A DNA stretch of 64,000 bases from Ruegeria arenilitoris. Its GTDB lineage: Bacteria; Pseudomonadota; Alphaproteobacteria; Rhodobacterales; Rhodobacteraceae. Below the pieces are notes generated by a model, which saw only the letters and a list, made by a program, of their open reading frames with translations, did no database searches and had not been told where the DNA came from. Shown piece by piece: positions 1-8,539 of the stretch. A program made the position numbers and the translations under genes. Every line of letters starts with the position of its first letter. Position 1 is the stretch's first letter. Where the stretch lies: positions 226,208 to 290,207 of the forward strand of contig NZ_WPYP01000007.1 in NCBI RefSeq assembly GCF_013030985.1, read 5' to 3'.

Positions 1-217
1 TCGCGCTGTAGGTTTCAGAAGCATCAACGGCCGCCGAATCCGCGATCTGCGCCTGGTCAGCATCGCTTGCCGTGGGCTTCAGATGATCCCAGAACCGCGC
101 CACCGTTTTCTTGTCTGCCGCACGAGAAGGGCGCAAAGGCGAAAACCCTTCGTCATTCGGGGCCATCTGCTGGGGGGTGCGCTCAACATCATATCGCGCC
201 TTTATACGCCGCAGCAT
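1..217 (-). CDS. partial hypothetical protein (N-terminal part, runs off the window)
   Basis: An open frame of about 72 codons starts at ATG 217 and leaves the window at its left edge, so only the N-terminus is seen. The translation begins MLRRIKARYDVERTPQ and is polar and Ala/Asp-rich, with no signal peptide, membrane segment or motif I recognise. An in-frame GTG three codons upstream (226) is an alternative start; neither start has a clear ribosome binding site. The frame is supported only by its openness and ordinary amino-acid make-up. Function unknown. Confidence 0.4.
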   Translation of the reverse strand, partial: MLRRIKARYDVERTPQQMAPNDEGFSPLRPSRAADKKTVARFWDHLKPTASDADQAQIADSAAVDASETYSA

Positions 218-384
218 CTCGCGCACATGAAATGGAATGATCAAAAGTCAGCTCCAACAAACGCTGTGTAAAACGAATGCAGATTTAGTTCTGCCATGGC
301 TGCACCCTAACAAGAAAGAAAGCAATATCCAGCGAATACATCCAGTTGGCGATTGTAAGCAATCCTACCACTTTGAGTTCATCC

Positions 385-590
385 GGCCTTAAAGTCAGGA
401 AACGGAGGATCGAATGAGTGCTTCAAGCGACACGAGCCGGAAGAGATTGTCACAGAGTTATGGCAGGTTGAAATGCTATGCGTTTGGGGGATGCAGTTTG
501 TTGATACCATCCGCCAAGAATCTCCAATTGCAAGTTTCTGCAACCACTGGATGTCTATCGGTGTTGTAACGAACCGCGAACATCGCTGAA
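385..590 (+). pseudogene. decayed IS3-family transposase OrfA fragment
   Basis: The plus frame reads KRHEPEEIVTELWQVE, then GMQFVDTIRQ and a lone W in the position of the usual YYRW, before a stop at about 590. This matches the helix-turn-helix start of IS3-group OrfA proteins (family pattern KRHKPEEIVxKLRQVxxL, then DAIRxxGVTExTYYRW). There is no convincing start codon, the residues after DTIRQ are heavily diverged, and no OrfB or terminal inverted repeats are visible, so this is a dead remnant. The rest of the 218-778 interval holds nothing else I can support. Confidence 0.55.
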
Positions 591-778
591 GCGGTTTTAT
601 GTGAAGCGATCTCTGGTTGAGTAGTGGCCATTCAAGCGCCGCATCGGAGCTTGACCCAATCGGCCAATAGTCCAACTCGGGCACACGGAATTGCGAGAGG
701 TTGAGCACACGATACTGAACCTTAGGTGAAGTCTGTTATCTGTCCCTAAAAAATCCAGTTTTGTTTCGCAAAAAGTAC

Positions 779-1441
779 TTAGACAGGCAATGCCGACTTA
801 GCTTCGTCTATCTGCTCAATGTCAATCTCGGCCAGCGAAGAAACGACGCAATCCGCCGCCGTTAGTTCACTCTCGTGATCTTCATGAAGAAGACCTACGC
901 AATAGAAACCACCATTTTTTGCCGCTTCGACTCCGGAGGAAGAATCCTCGATCACGACACATTCATCCACTTTTAGCCCCAGACCGCTGGCGGCGGTGAG
1001 GAATATATCAGGGTTGGGTTTCCCTTTTTCGACATCGTCGCCTCCGATAACAACCGGAAAGGCATCTAACAAACCGGCTTTTTCAAGAACGGCTCGGACG
1101 TTGGCGCTGCTGGAAGCGGCCGCCAGCCCGTAACCCTCAGACTGGCATTGTCTTACGAGGCGCACAGCAGCATCGAAGACACGAAATTCGCCTCGCTCGA
1201 TCATTTCAACATAATAGTCATTTTTTTTGTCTGCGGCGGTTCTGACTTCATTTTCCGAATGCCGGGTCATGACCGCGCGCGCGCCGTCAAAACGTGGGCG
1301 CCCATCGACAAGTCGCCGGTATTCCGCCCTTCCAAACTCATACCCGTTTTCTTCGAACATGCGTTTCCATGCCGCAAAATGCGCCGGAACGGTGTCGACC
1401 AAAACACCATCAAGGTCAAAGATCAGTCCTTTGATCGGCAT
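779..1441 (-). CDS. pgmB: beta-phosphoglucomutase, HAD superfamily
   Basis: A 220-residue HAD hydrolase-like protein. It opens with the nucleophile motif DLDGVLVDT (residues 8-16) and has the later motifs SSSA, GKPNPDIF and EDSSSGVEAA, which place it with beta-phosphoglucomutases and related sugar-phosphate phosphatases. Expected role: conversion of beta-glucose-1-phosphate to glucose-6-phosphate in the cytoplasm. ATG 1441 is preferred over an upstream start because AGGAG lies 8 bases before it. It is divergent from the SorC-type regulator and lies near a GH65 phosphorylase whose product is beta-glucose-1-P, which strongly supports the mutase reading over a generic phosphatase. Confidence 0.85.
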   Translation of the reverse strand: MPIKGLIFDLDGVLVDTVPAHFAAWKRMFEENGYEFGRAEYRRLVDGRPRFDGARAVMTRHSENEVRTAADKKNDYYVEMIERGEFRVFDAAVRLVRQCQSEGYGLAAASSSANVRAVLEKAGLLDAFPVVIGGDDVEKGKPNPDIFLTAASGLGLKVDECVVIEDSSSGVEAAKNGGFYCVGLLHEDHESELTAADCVVSSLAEIDIEQIDEAKSALPV

Positions 1442-1513
1442 GCTGAATCTCCTGGTTCGTGCCTGTGCCAGAAACACGTAGCATGTAGGGAATTTTCTTC
1501 AATCGGCTGGCAT

Positions 1514-1542
1514 GTGAATGTTTATCTGGCATAATTATTCAC
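1514..1542. promoter_or_regulatory. palindromic operator candidate between pgmB and the SorC-type regulator
   Basis: Two 12-base arms, GTGAATGTTTAT and ATAATTATTCAC, flank CTGGC and pair at 10 of 12 positions. The element sits 26 bases before the regulator start and 73 bases before the pgmB start, in the only divergent intergenic gap of the sugar locus. SorC-family regulators bind palindromes of this kind as tetramers, so autoregulation and control of pgmB are inferred. No second copy was seen before the transporter operon. Confidence 0.45.
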
Positions 1543-1567
1543 GCTGCCAAGCTTCCGTTCCCGGACA

Positions 1568-2737
1568 ATGTTAAAACAAATGATTGACGTAAAAAAACTT
1601 CCATTCGAACAACGCGCCCAGTGCGCGGCCTACATGCGCGCGACGCACAACATGTCACAGGTGGAGATCGGGGCCATTCTTGGAGGCCTGTCACAACCGC
1701 ATGTCTCGCGGTTGCTGAAACACGCTGAGCGCCAAAACTACCTGGTCATCGAACAACGCTTCGTCAAAGAACAATTCTCAAACGAGTGGATTGCCCAGAT
1801 GGATGAATTGCTGGCTCCTTCAGGGCTCAATTCTGATCTGAAAAGATATTGCAACAGGAACAACCTCATACCGCCCCGGCTTGGGGTTTTTGAAAGCGGC
1901 CCGGGGAACACCGAAGCTGCACTGTCACAGCGCCGTGCCAGATTTGGACGAACCGCATCTGGGCGATTGATAGAACTGATTGAGAAATCGAACGTCATCG
2001 GCGTTGCGTGGGGTCGAACAATCAAGTCCCTGGCAGAAGGGATTGCAGCCTCAAGGCAGCCCATAGATAAGTCGCAAAAGACAGAGTTTGCAGCAGTTTG
2101 CGCAGAATTGATGTCACTGGCTCAGCATGGATACTCTGCCAGCCGGCTTGCCGGAACGTTTGATGAGCTATTTAACGATCAGCCGGAGGACAGCCCTCAG
2201 CTAACTGGTTTCCCGGCGTACATACCCCGTCACTATGATGAGACCATGCGTCGTTCCATCTGGCAGTACATCTCTGACACCCCGGGATTTCACCGCGTGT
2301 TTTCGGGGCCTGACGCGCTGATTGATAAAATGGATATGCTGATTTCCAGCGTTGGGTCTTCAAGCACTCCAGTTCTGGGCAGTTTTGAAGAGCTGGTTCA
2401 GGCAGGCGGGTTAAGGGCTGATGATCTTCGGCAATTGGTTGTCGGGGACCTTGGCGGCATTTTGATCCCGAGAACCGGGATTTCAAAGGCCAAGATGGAC
2501 CTGATTGACGAACTGAACGGGCTGTGGACCGGGATCAAAACAGAGCATGTCAAGGCCATCGCAGATCGGGCATTTGACGATCCCAACCAAAGTGGGGTTG
2601 TGGTCGTCGCGATTCAGAAGGAACGAGGTGATACGGTATTCGAACTGATCTCTCGAGGGCTTGTCAACGAATTGCTCATTGATCACGCAGCGGCGGAGCA
2701 ACTGCACATGCGCATTGCCGAGGCCCTTGCAGACTGA
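1568..2737 (+). CDS. SorC-family sugar-binding transcriptional regulator
   Basis: A 389-residue regulator. The N-terminal helix-turn-helix (about residues 28-55) reads MSQVEIGAILGGLSQPHVSR. The larger C-terminal part carries the SorC effector-domain landmarks IGVAWGRTI, a GDLGGILIP stretch and a final RGLVNELLIDHAAAEQL. The family senses phosphorylated sugars. It is longer than typical members (about 315 residues) because of extra sequence between the two domains. Start 1568 is the upstream ATG; the ATG at 1580 is equally possible, and neither has a good Shine-Dalgarno. It lies between pgmB and the phosphorylase gene on the opposite strand and is the likely local regulator. Confidence 0.85.
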   Translation: MLKQMIDVKKLPFEQRAQCAAYMRATHNMSQVEIGAILGGLSQPHVSRLLKHAERQNYLVIEQRFVKEQFSNEWIAQMDELLAPSGLNSDLKRYCNRNNLIPPRLGVFESGPGNTEAALSQRRARFGRTASGRLIELIEKSNVIGVAWGRTIKSLAEGIAASRQPIDKSQKTEFAAVCAELMSLAQHGYSASRLAGTFDELFNDQPEDSPQLTGFPAYIPRHYDETMRRSIWQYISDTPGFHRVFSGPDALIDKMDMLISSVGSSSTPVLGSFEELVQAGGLRADDLRQLVVGDLGGILIPRTGISKAKMDLIDELNGLWTGIKTEHVKAIADRAFDDPNQSGVVVVAIQKERGDTVFELISRGLVNELLIDHAAAEQLHMRIAEALAD

Positions 2738-2788
2738 CTGCGAGACCTCGGTGCACCTCGACCATTGCCGCGAGAATTGCCCTGGTCG

Positions 2789-5137
2789 TCACGCTGGCTG
2801 CGGCGCGAAGACCACTTCCTCTCCTGCAATCAAAGTAACAGGATGACCCACTACCTCGATATTTTCTTTCGTGCCGGACGGAGCAATCAGCTTAAACCGG
2901 CACTCGTCATGAGAAATCAAAACTTCGACGTCATTCCCCTGCCATTTCAGGTTAAACCGGATGCCAGACCATTCCTCGGGTAGCCAGGGTTTGAACGTCA
3001 TCTTGCCGTGCTTGACCCGGAATCCGCCAAATCCACAAACAAGCGACTGCCAGGTGCCACCGGCCGAAGCGATATGCATCCCGTCTTGCGTGTTACCCTG
3101 ATTATTGACCAGATCAACAAAGGCAGACCGTTCGAAATAGCGATGCGCCGAGGAAATATCGCCGACTTCAATCCCCATGATCGAATGAATGGCCGGGCTG
3201 AGCGATGATTTATGCATCGTGCGCTTTTCGTAAAACGCATAGTTCGCCTTTTTGATTTCGTCTGAAAACTCGTCAGGTAAAAGATAATTCAACATGATCA
3301 CGTCGGGTTGCTTGAGTAGCATCGAGCCATTCAGTGAAAAGTGATCATGTCCTTCGGGATAGACGGGCATACGGTTTTTATCCCATTCGGTGATGGGGAT
3401 GTCCTTGAGTTTGAAATACCCTTCAAATTGCTCGATCAGATTGCGGGACGGGTCAAAGGGAACATAGATTCTTTCGGCCGTTTCCAGCCAGTTCTCTACT
3501 TCCTTTTCGGTTAGATCTAACCGAATTCGCAATTCGTCATGAACCGCTGATGAGGTTTCGCTGAACTCTTTGAACACGCGCGCTGATTGCTCTAGGTGCC
3601 ATTTTGCCATTCGGTTGGTGAAAGTGTTGTTGTCGACATGCTCGTGAAACTCGTCCGGCCCGATAACGTTAGTCAGCTCGAACCGGTCCTTGTCTTTGTT
3701 CCATTCCAGCCTACTGATCCAGAACCGACTGGTTTGATACAAAACCTCGGCACCAAAATCGCGAAGGAAATCTTTGTCTCCGGTCGCCGCAACATAACTG
3801 AGGATGCCATATGCCACGCATGCGGTGACGTGAATCTCTTCTTCTCCGGTCCAGATACGGTTCGCACCGTCCGCTGTCCATTTTGGCGTCGTCTCCACTC
3901 CGGTATCAGCAGATTCCCATGCGAACTGCGCGCCCTTAAGCCCATTCATTCGGGCGTTCTCAAGTGCGCCGTTCAACGTGTTGTAACGGTATTTCAGAAT
4001 GGCTTTGGCCGTCTCCGGCTGCGTGAAAATGTAGAATGGCAGCAGGAAGATCTCGGTATCCCAGAAAACGTGCCCTTTATACCCCTCACCTGACATGGAC
4101 TTGGCGCCGATGTTCGCGCGCGGGTCGTTTTCGTTTGCGGCAATCAGCAGATGATAGATGTTGAAACGCATTGCACGCGTTGCTTCTGGATCACCCGTCA
4201 CCACACAATCACAGGCGTCCCATTTTTCGCGCCAGGCTGCGGCGCTTTCGCTTAGACATGCGGAGAACCCTTTGGCATGTGCGGTCTCAAGAGACGCTTC
4301 GCATTTGGCGGCCAAATCCACGCCGTTCAGATCTCGCGACGTATAAATCGACACCATCTTTTCAAAGGTCAGACTTTGCCCGTTGAGCGCCTCGACAGAA
4401 ACGGTTTGCGAAACCCGCTCATAATCACGGTTTGCGCCTTTGAACTCGCTGAAGGAAGGACAATCCAAGGCAGACGCCATGCCAATCGAAATGCCAGTGT
4501 CCAGGGTCAGAGCTTCGATATAGGACGCATCGCTGCTTGCATGTGATTGAGTGACCTTCATGTGCCGGCTTTTGGCCCACTTCTCCCATTTGACTTCGGG
4601 GTGGAAGACAGGATTTCCCTGATAAGCTGGCAATCGATCCAGATTGTATCGATGGGCATCAAGGGCGCTTTCGACAGTGATTTCGGACGAGTGGTTTTCC
4701 GGAGTGACGATCAGGCGAATGCCACAGATGTGCTGATCGGCAAAACTGGCAAACCGAATGCTGTTGATGCGGGTACGACGGCCTTTGCTGTCTTCAAACA
4801 CCGTATCTCGGTGGAGAAATCCGGTCTGCAGATCCAACACGCGCTTGTGTTCGACCACTTTACACGTTTGGACATCCAGAATTTCACCTTCGACACGGAC
4901 CCGAAATGGCAACCAGGTAGGTACATTGACTTGATCGATCACCGTCGAGTCATGGTGATCGTAAACACCGGCCAGATAGGTGCCAGACAGCTCTCCTTTG
5001 TGGCCCTCTTCCAGCGACCCACGTGTGCCCTGATAGCCGTTGCCGACCGTGAAAATGGTTTCCTTGAAGTTCGCTTCATCCAGATTGAATTGAGTTTCTT
5101 CGATCAGCCAGTCGCTACTGCTCAGCATTGTCTGCAT
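2789..5137 (-). CDS. glycoside hydrolase family 65 disaccharide phosphorylase
   Basis: A 782-residue protein, the usual length for maltose, trehalose or kojibiose phosphorylases. Seen: an N-terminal beta-sandwich region, FWDTE (359-363) at the start of the catalytic barrel, TGEEEIH, the GPDEFHE motif whose E496 aligns with the family general acid, and a late HIASAGGTWQ segment matching the phosphate-binding region. The family splits alpha-glucosides with phosphate to beta-glucose-1-P. The substrate cannot be fixed from sequence: trehalose, kojibiose, nigerose, maltose or glucosylglycerol remain open. ATG 5137 has GGAG 7 bases upstream; a longer reading would overlap the kinase gene. No signal peptide, so cytoplasmic, consistent with uptake by the adjacent ABC transporter. 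Confidence 0.9.
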   Translation of the reverse strand: MQTMLSSSDWLIEETQFNLDEANFKETIFTVGNGYQGTRGSLEEGHKGELSGTYLAGVYDHHDSTVIDQVNVPTWLPFRVRVEGEILDVQTCKVVEHKRVLDLQTGFLHRDTVFEDSKGRRTRINSIRFASFADQHICGIRLIVTPENHSSEITVESALDAHRYNLDRLPAYQGNPVFHPEVKWEKWAKSRHMKVTQSHASSDASYIEALTLDTGISIGMASALDCPSFSEFKGANRDYERVSQTVSVEALNGQSLTFEKMVSIYTSRDLNGVDLAAKCEASLETAHAKGFSACLSESAAAWREKWDACDCVVTGDPEATRAMRFNIYHLLIAANENDPRANIGAKSMSGEGYKGHVFWDTEIFLLPFYIFTQPETAKAILKYRYNTLNGALENARMNGLKGAQFAWESADTGVETTPKWTADGANRIWTGEEEIHVTACVAYGILSYVAATGDKDFLRDFGAEVLYQTSRFWISRLEWNKDKDRFELTNVIGPDEFHEHVDNNTFTNRMAKWHLEQSARVFKEFSETSSAVHDELRIRLDLTEKEVENWLETAERIYVPFDPSRNLIEQFEGYFKLKDIPITEWDKNRMPVYPEGHDHFSLNGSMLLKQPDVIMLNYLLPDEFSDEIKKANYAFYEKRTMHKSSLSPAIHSIMGIEVGDISSAHRYFERSAFVDLVNNQGNTQDGMHIASAGGTWQSLVCGFGGFRVKHGKMTFKPWLPEEWSGIRFNLKWQGNDVEVLISHDECRFKLIAPSGTKENIEVVGHPVTLIAGEEVVFAPQPA

Positions 5138-5171
5138 GTCAGGGCTCCATTCGGGTGATATTTCGGATAAT

Positions 5172-6155
5172 TCAGTCGCCGTAGGTTTCAGCAATCTGAC
5201 GTTCGGTTTCTTCCAGTGATCCGTAGACATCCAGCTCGCTACTCGAGCAGCGCTGCGCTCCTGCACAGTTTCCGAACTGGCAGGCTGTAACGAAATTGCC
5301 AGTCTTGAGGTAGCCAAAAGCCAAACCACCGGCAAAGCTGTCACCGCAGCCCGTGGTGTCGACCACATCCTCGACAAGCACCCGCTTGACCAGATGTTCC
5401 CGCATCCGGCCGGTTGCATCCTTGTGGTAGACGGCGCAGCCGTGTTGATCCAACGTGACGTAGAGCGCCTTGACGCCCAGATCCAGGCAGTGCTGGGCGA
5501 ACTTGGGCAATTGGTCCATCGTGAGTTCGCTTATTTCCTGTAGTTCGTCAGAGCCGTATTCCCCTTTGAACCAACTGCATTGAGCTTCTTCCAAATTCAT
5601 CTTCAGTAGGTCGATATGCGGAAGCCAGCGATCTCTATCGATCCAGAATTTATGATACCGTTCACCATGTGCTGAACACCCGCTGGTGGGACCATGCGCA
5701 TCAAATACAACCAGACCATCGCTGTTGGCCTTGATGTATCGGATCGTTTCCAACGGAACCTCGAAATCCGTGATCGGAACGAAAACGAAAGCCTCGCAAT
5801 CCATCAGGTCTTCGATGTCGTCGGGCAGGATCGGGTTCATGAAACCCGTTTGCTTTTCGTTTCGATGGTTCTGATCGACGTAAACCAGATCGATCACCGC
5901 GCCCTGATCTGCATCGCCTGTGACATGACTGACATCCAGATACGGAAACTCAGACAGCAAGTTGCGAACATTGTCGACGTCCGACCTGCGCACATGGCTG
6001 ACGACGTTGATCCGCGAACCCGGACCGGCCAGCGAGGACATACAGACCGCTGTATAGACCGCGCAGCCAAATTTATTGAATTTCTCACCCTGATAGCTGG
6101 TGATATTGTCCCTTGGGATCGGGCCAAGGACTGCGACATTGATCTTGTCAGACAT
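5172..6155 (-). CDS. PfkB-family carbohydrate kinase
   Basis: A 327-residue ribokinase-fold kinase. The C-terminal PfkB signature DTTGCGDSFAGG contains the catalytic Asp of the family and the anion hole. The N-terminal glycine-rich region is GCAVYTAV. Many cysteines are present but no metal motif. The stop lies 34 bases before the GH65 start and the gene follows a sugar-binding-protein gene, so it belongs to the transport operon. By context it could phosphorylate the half of the disaccharide that phosphorolysis releases unphosphorylated. The acceptor sugar is unknown. Confidence 0.85.
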   Translation of the reverse strand: MSDKINVAVLGPIPRDNITSYQGEKFNKFGCAVYTAVCMSSLAGPGSRINVVSHVRRSDVDNVRNLLSEFPYLDVSHVTGDADQGAVIDLVYVDQNHRNEKQTGFMNPILPDDIEDLMDCEAFVFVPITDFEVPLETIRYIKANSDGLVVFDAHGPTSGCSAHGERYHKFWIDRDRWLPHIDLLKMNLEEAQCSWFKGEYGSDELQEISELTMDQLPKFAQHCLDLGVKALYVTLDQHGCAVYHKDATGRMREHLVKRVLVEDVVDTTGCGDSFAGGLAFGYLKTGNFVTACQFGNCAGAQRCSSSELDVYGSLEETERQIAETYGD

Positions 6156-6215
6156 TTCGGTCCCTTGCTTTTATTCGCTGTATTGTCGACGGGCGTATGC
6201 GTGATTATAGCAGCT

Positions 6216-7283
6216 TCAGTTCTGATAGATCTGTTCGCTGGTATAGAACCCGCCGTCGATCACCGTGCTGTCGATCGTATCTTTTGACACTGCGGAGACA
6301 GGGGTGACAACCGTCGGGATTTCCGCGAAACCATTGTCGATCAGCGTATGCTCACCGATCAGTTCGCTGATTTCGGCATCCGGAGACTGCGCTATTTTCA
6401 CGGCAATATCCGCCGCCTCATAGGCCAGAGGCTTGATTTGCTTCCAGATTTCCAGCGCCTGTATGTCATTGGCGACCATTTGGACATTCTTCAGATCAGC
6501 ATCTGACCCGGCAACAAAGACCTGATCAGCCGATGCCAGATCCTCATCCGACAATGCTGCCAGAACCCCAAAGGCAAGCCCGCTGTTGTTGGCGATGAAC
6601 GCATCAATGTCGTTGTCATATTCGACCAATAGGTTCTCGGCAGTGTCTCTGGCCATATCGGGAGACCAGTCTACATGGCTGCGATCCGCAACAAGCTCGA
6701 GCCCTGGATGATCGGCAATCACTTTCAGCACACCGCTGCTGAGCGCTTCGGCATTGGCATCACCAGGCTGACCGCGGATCAGGGCGACCCGGCCTTTGAC
6801 CTCTCCGCGGGTGTCGTTCAGCCAGTCCACCATCGCTTCGGCCTGAAGCTGCCCGACAGCCCAACTGTCCTGCATGACCATGACGTCAAGCGGCCCGTCC
6901 TGCAGCATCGAGTCATACCCGACCACTTTGACGCCTTGATCGTGGGCCAGATCAACAAGGGCACCAGCGGTTGCGGTGTTGACGGGTTGCAGGACAAGAA
7001 CGTCCACCCCCGATTCCAGCATTTCCTCAACCTGCTGCAACTGACGCAATGGATCATTGCCGCTGCTATCAAAGATCACATCTGCGCCTTGGGATTCCGC
7101 GCGTGCAATGAATAGGGATTTGTCAGTCTGGTATCTGGCTTCCTGCATGGTCTTGAGCAGGAACCCGATTGTAGCGTTGTCCTGCGCTGCCGCGATCATT
7201 GGCAGCGATGCGGATAGAAGGCCGGCCAAACCCAAAGCTCTGAAGCCGTCTGTGCGTAAGGTTGCTAAAATGGACTGAACCAT
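6216..7283 (-). CDS. periplasmic sugar-binding protein of an ABC transporter (copy 1)
   Basis: A 355-residue type-1 periplasmic binding protein resembling XylF/RbsB. A signal peptide with a hydrophobic core (LGLAGLLSASLPMIAAA) is followed by the mature start TIGFLLKTMQEARYQ; VLQPVNTATAG and VVGYDSMLQDGPLD are ligand-lobe segments. GGGAGG lies 7 bases before ATG 7283. It is clearly paralogous to the protein at 10240-11289, sharing GFLLKTMQE, VLQPVNT and VMQDSWAVG. One transporter with two binding proteins suggests two related ligands or a recent duplication. Confidence 0.9.
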   Translation of the reverse strand: MVQSILATLRTDGFRALGLAGLLSASLPMIAAAQDNATIGFLLKTMQEARYQTDKSLFIARAESQGADVIFDSSGNDPLRQLQQVEEMLESGVDVLVLQPVNTATAGALVDLAHDQGVKVVGYDSMLQDGPLDVMVMQDSWAVGQLQAEAMVDWLNDTRGEVKGRVALIRGQPGDANAEALSSGVLKVIADHPGLELVADRSHVDWSPDMARDTAENLLVEYDNDIDAFIANNSGLAFGVLAALSDEDLASADQVFVAGSDADLKNVQMVANDIQALEIWKQIKPLAYEAADIAVKIAQSPDAEISELIGEHTLIDNGFAEIPTVVTPVSAVSKDTIDSTVIDGGFYTSEQIYQN

Positions 7284-7329
7284 CGCTTACCTCCCAACTG
7301 TCATTCAAGTTTTCGGGGATTTTGGCGTT

Positions 7330-7354
7330 GCCCCCGGTGCGTGTGACCGGGGGC
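7330..7354 (-). other. GC-rich intergenic hairpin between permease and binding protein genes
   Basis: A perfect 9-bp stem (GCCCCCGGT / ACCGGGGGC) with a 7-base loop lies in the 83-base gap between the permease stop and the binding-protein start. It has no U-tract, so it is more likely an mRNA-stabilising or processing structure that lets the binding protein be made at a different level than a terminator. Confidence 0.5.
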
Positions 7355-7366
7355 AGGCCAGCAACA

Positions 7367-8527
7367 TTACTTCTTCTGCATCACATCGAACCAGACGGCG
7401 AGGATGATGATCAGGCCTTTGATGATCAACTGATAGAACGTGACCACACCAAGCAGGCTCATGCCGTTGTTCAGGACGCCGATCAGCAGAGCCCCGATGA
7501 TGGTTCCGCTCACCTTGCCCGAACCACCTGCCAAGCTGGTGCCGCCGATAACAACGGCCGCAATCGCATCAAGCTCGAACATGGTTCCAAGGTTGGGCGA
7601 GGCACCGTTCAGACGCGAGGCCAGGATGATACCAGCCAGCGCCGACAGAACCGAAATGACCGTATAGACAATCATCTTGGTGCGGACGACGTTGATGCCG
7701 GACAGGCGAGCCGCATCTTCGTTTCCGCCAAGCGCATAGAGGCGGCGACCAAAACGGGTGCTGTTCAGCGTATAGATCCCGGCAAATGCAATGACTGCAA
7801 AGATCGCGACAGGAACGGGGATCCCTTTGTAGCTGGTAAACACGTGGAAGGCCAAAGCAAAACCACCAATCATCACCGCCCCGTTGACCAGCAGCTCCTG
7901 CATATTCACTTCGACGCCGTGAGCTTTGCTTTGTTGAACGTCCCGGAAGATCGAATAGACAGCAAGCGCAGCACACACGATCAGCACGATACTGGACATC
8001 ATCGGCGGGATATAAGCACCACCAATCAATGGAAACACATTACTCGTTACCGGTACAGAACTGCCGTTGGTCAGGGTCAGAGCCAAACCGCGTGCAATGG
8101 TCAGCATTCCAAGGGTTATGATGAATGGGGGTATGTTGAACTTGGCTATCCAGAACCCGTTCCACAGACCTATTCCAACACCTACGATCAAAAGGGTTGC
8201 AGGCACCGCCAATATTGTCGGCACGCCCCATTGCATCATGAGCGTACAGACGACCGCTGATAACCCGACGACAGAGCCAACGGAAAGGTCAATACCCGCA
8301 ATCAGAATGACCATGGTCATGCCTACGGCAATGATCCCGATGATGGTAACCTGACGGGATAGGTTGCTAAGATTCCTCGCGGTGAAAAACGCGTCGTCGG
8401 CAAAGCTGAGCCCAACGACAAGCACGATCAACGCAATTAGCGTCGCGTTGTCCTTTATGAAGTTTATCAGGTGGTTTTCCTTGGCGCCATTGACGCCAAC
8501 ACCTGCAACGTTGCTGTCAGCACTCAT
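7367..8527 (-). CDS. sugar ABC transporter permease
   Basis: A 386-residue inner-membrane protein of the BPD_transp_2 (RbsC/XylH) type with about ten hydrophobic segments. The EAA-like cytoplasmic loop region is AAVVIGGTSLAGGSGKVSGT, followed by IGALLIGVLNNGMSLLG. It lies 12 bases after the ATPase gene and is expected to form the channel with that ATPase. XylH-like members have this same extra length. Plain member of the family. Confidence 0.9.
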   Translation of the reverse strand: MSADSNVAGVGVNGAKENHLINFIKDNATLIALIVLVVGLSFADDAFFTARNLSNLSRQVTIIGIIAVGMTMVILIAGIDLSVGSVVGLSAVVCTLMMQWGVPTILAVPATLLIVGVGIGLWNGFWIAKFNIPPFIITLGMLTIARGLALTLTNGSSVPVTSNVFPLIGGAYIPPMMSSIVLIVCAALAVYSIFRDVQQSKAHGVEVNMQELLVNGAVMIGGFALAFHVFTSYKGIPVPVAIFAVIAFAGIYTLNSTRFGRRLYALGGNEDAARLSGINVVRTKMIVYTVISVLSALAGIILASRLNGASPNLGTMFELDAIAAVVIGGTSLAGGSGKVSGTIIGALLIGVLNNGMSLLGVVTFYQLIIKGLIIILAVWFDVMQKK

Positions 8528-8539
8528 TTGCTTCCTCCC

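Noticed and set aside
379..708. 109-codon open frame on the minus strand
   Set aside because: The plus strand of the same DNA reads as an IS3 OrfA remnant; the minus frame has no ribosome binding site and is a shadow of it.
5138..5419. N-terminal extension of the GH65 frame by 94 codons
   Set aside because: It would lie entirely within or against the kinase gene; the ATG at 5137 has a good Shine-Dalgarno and matches family length.
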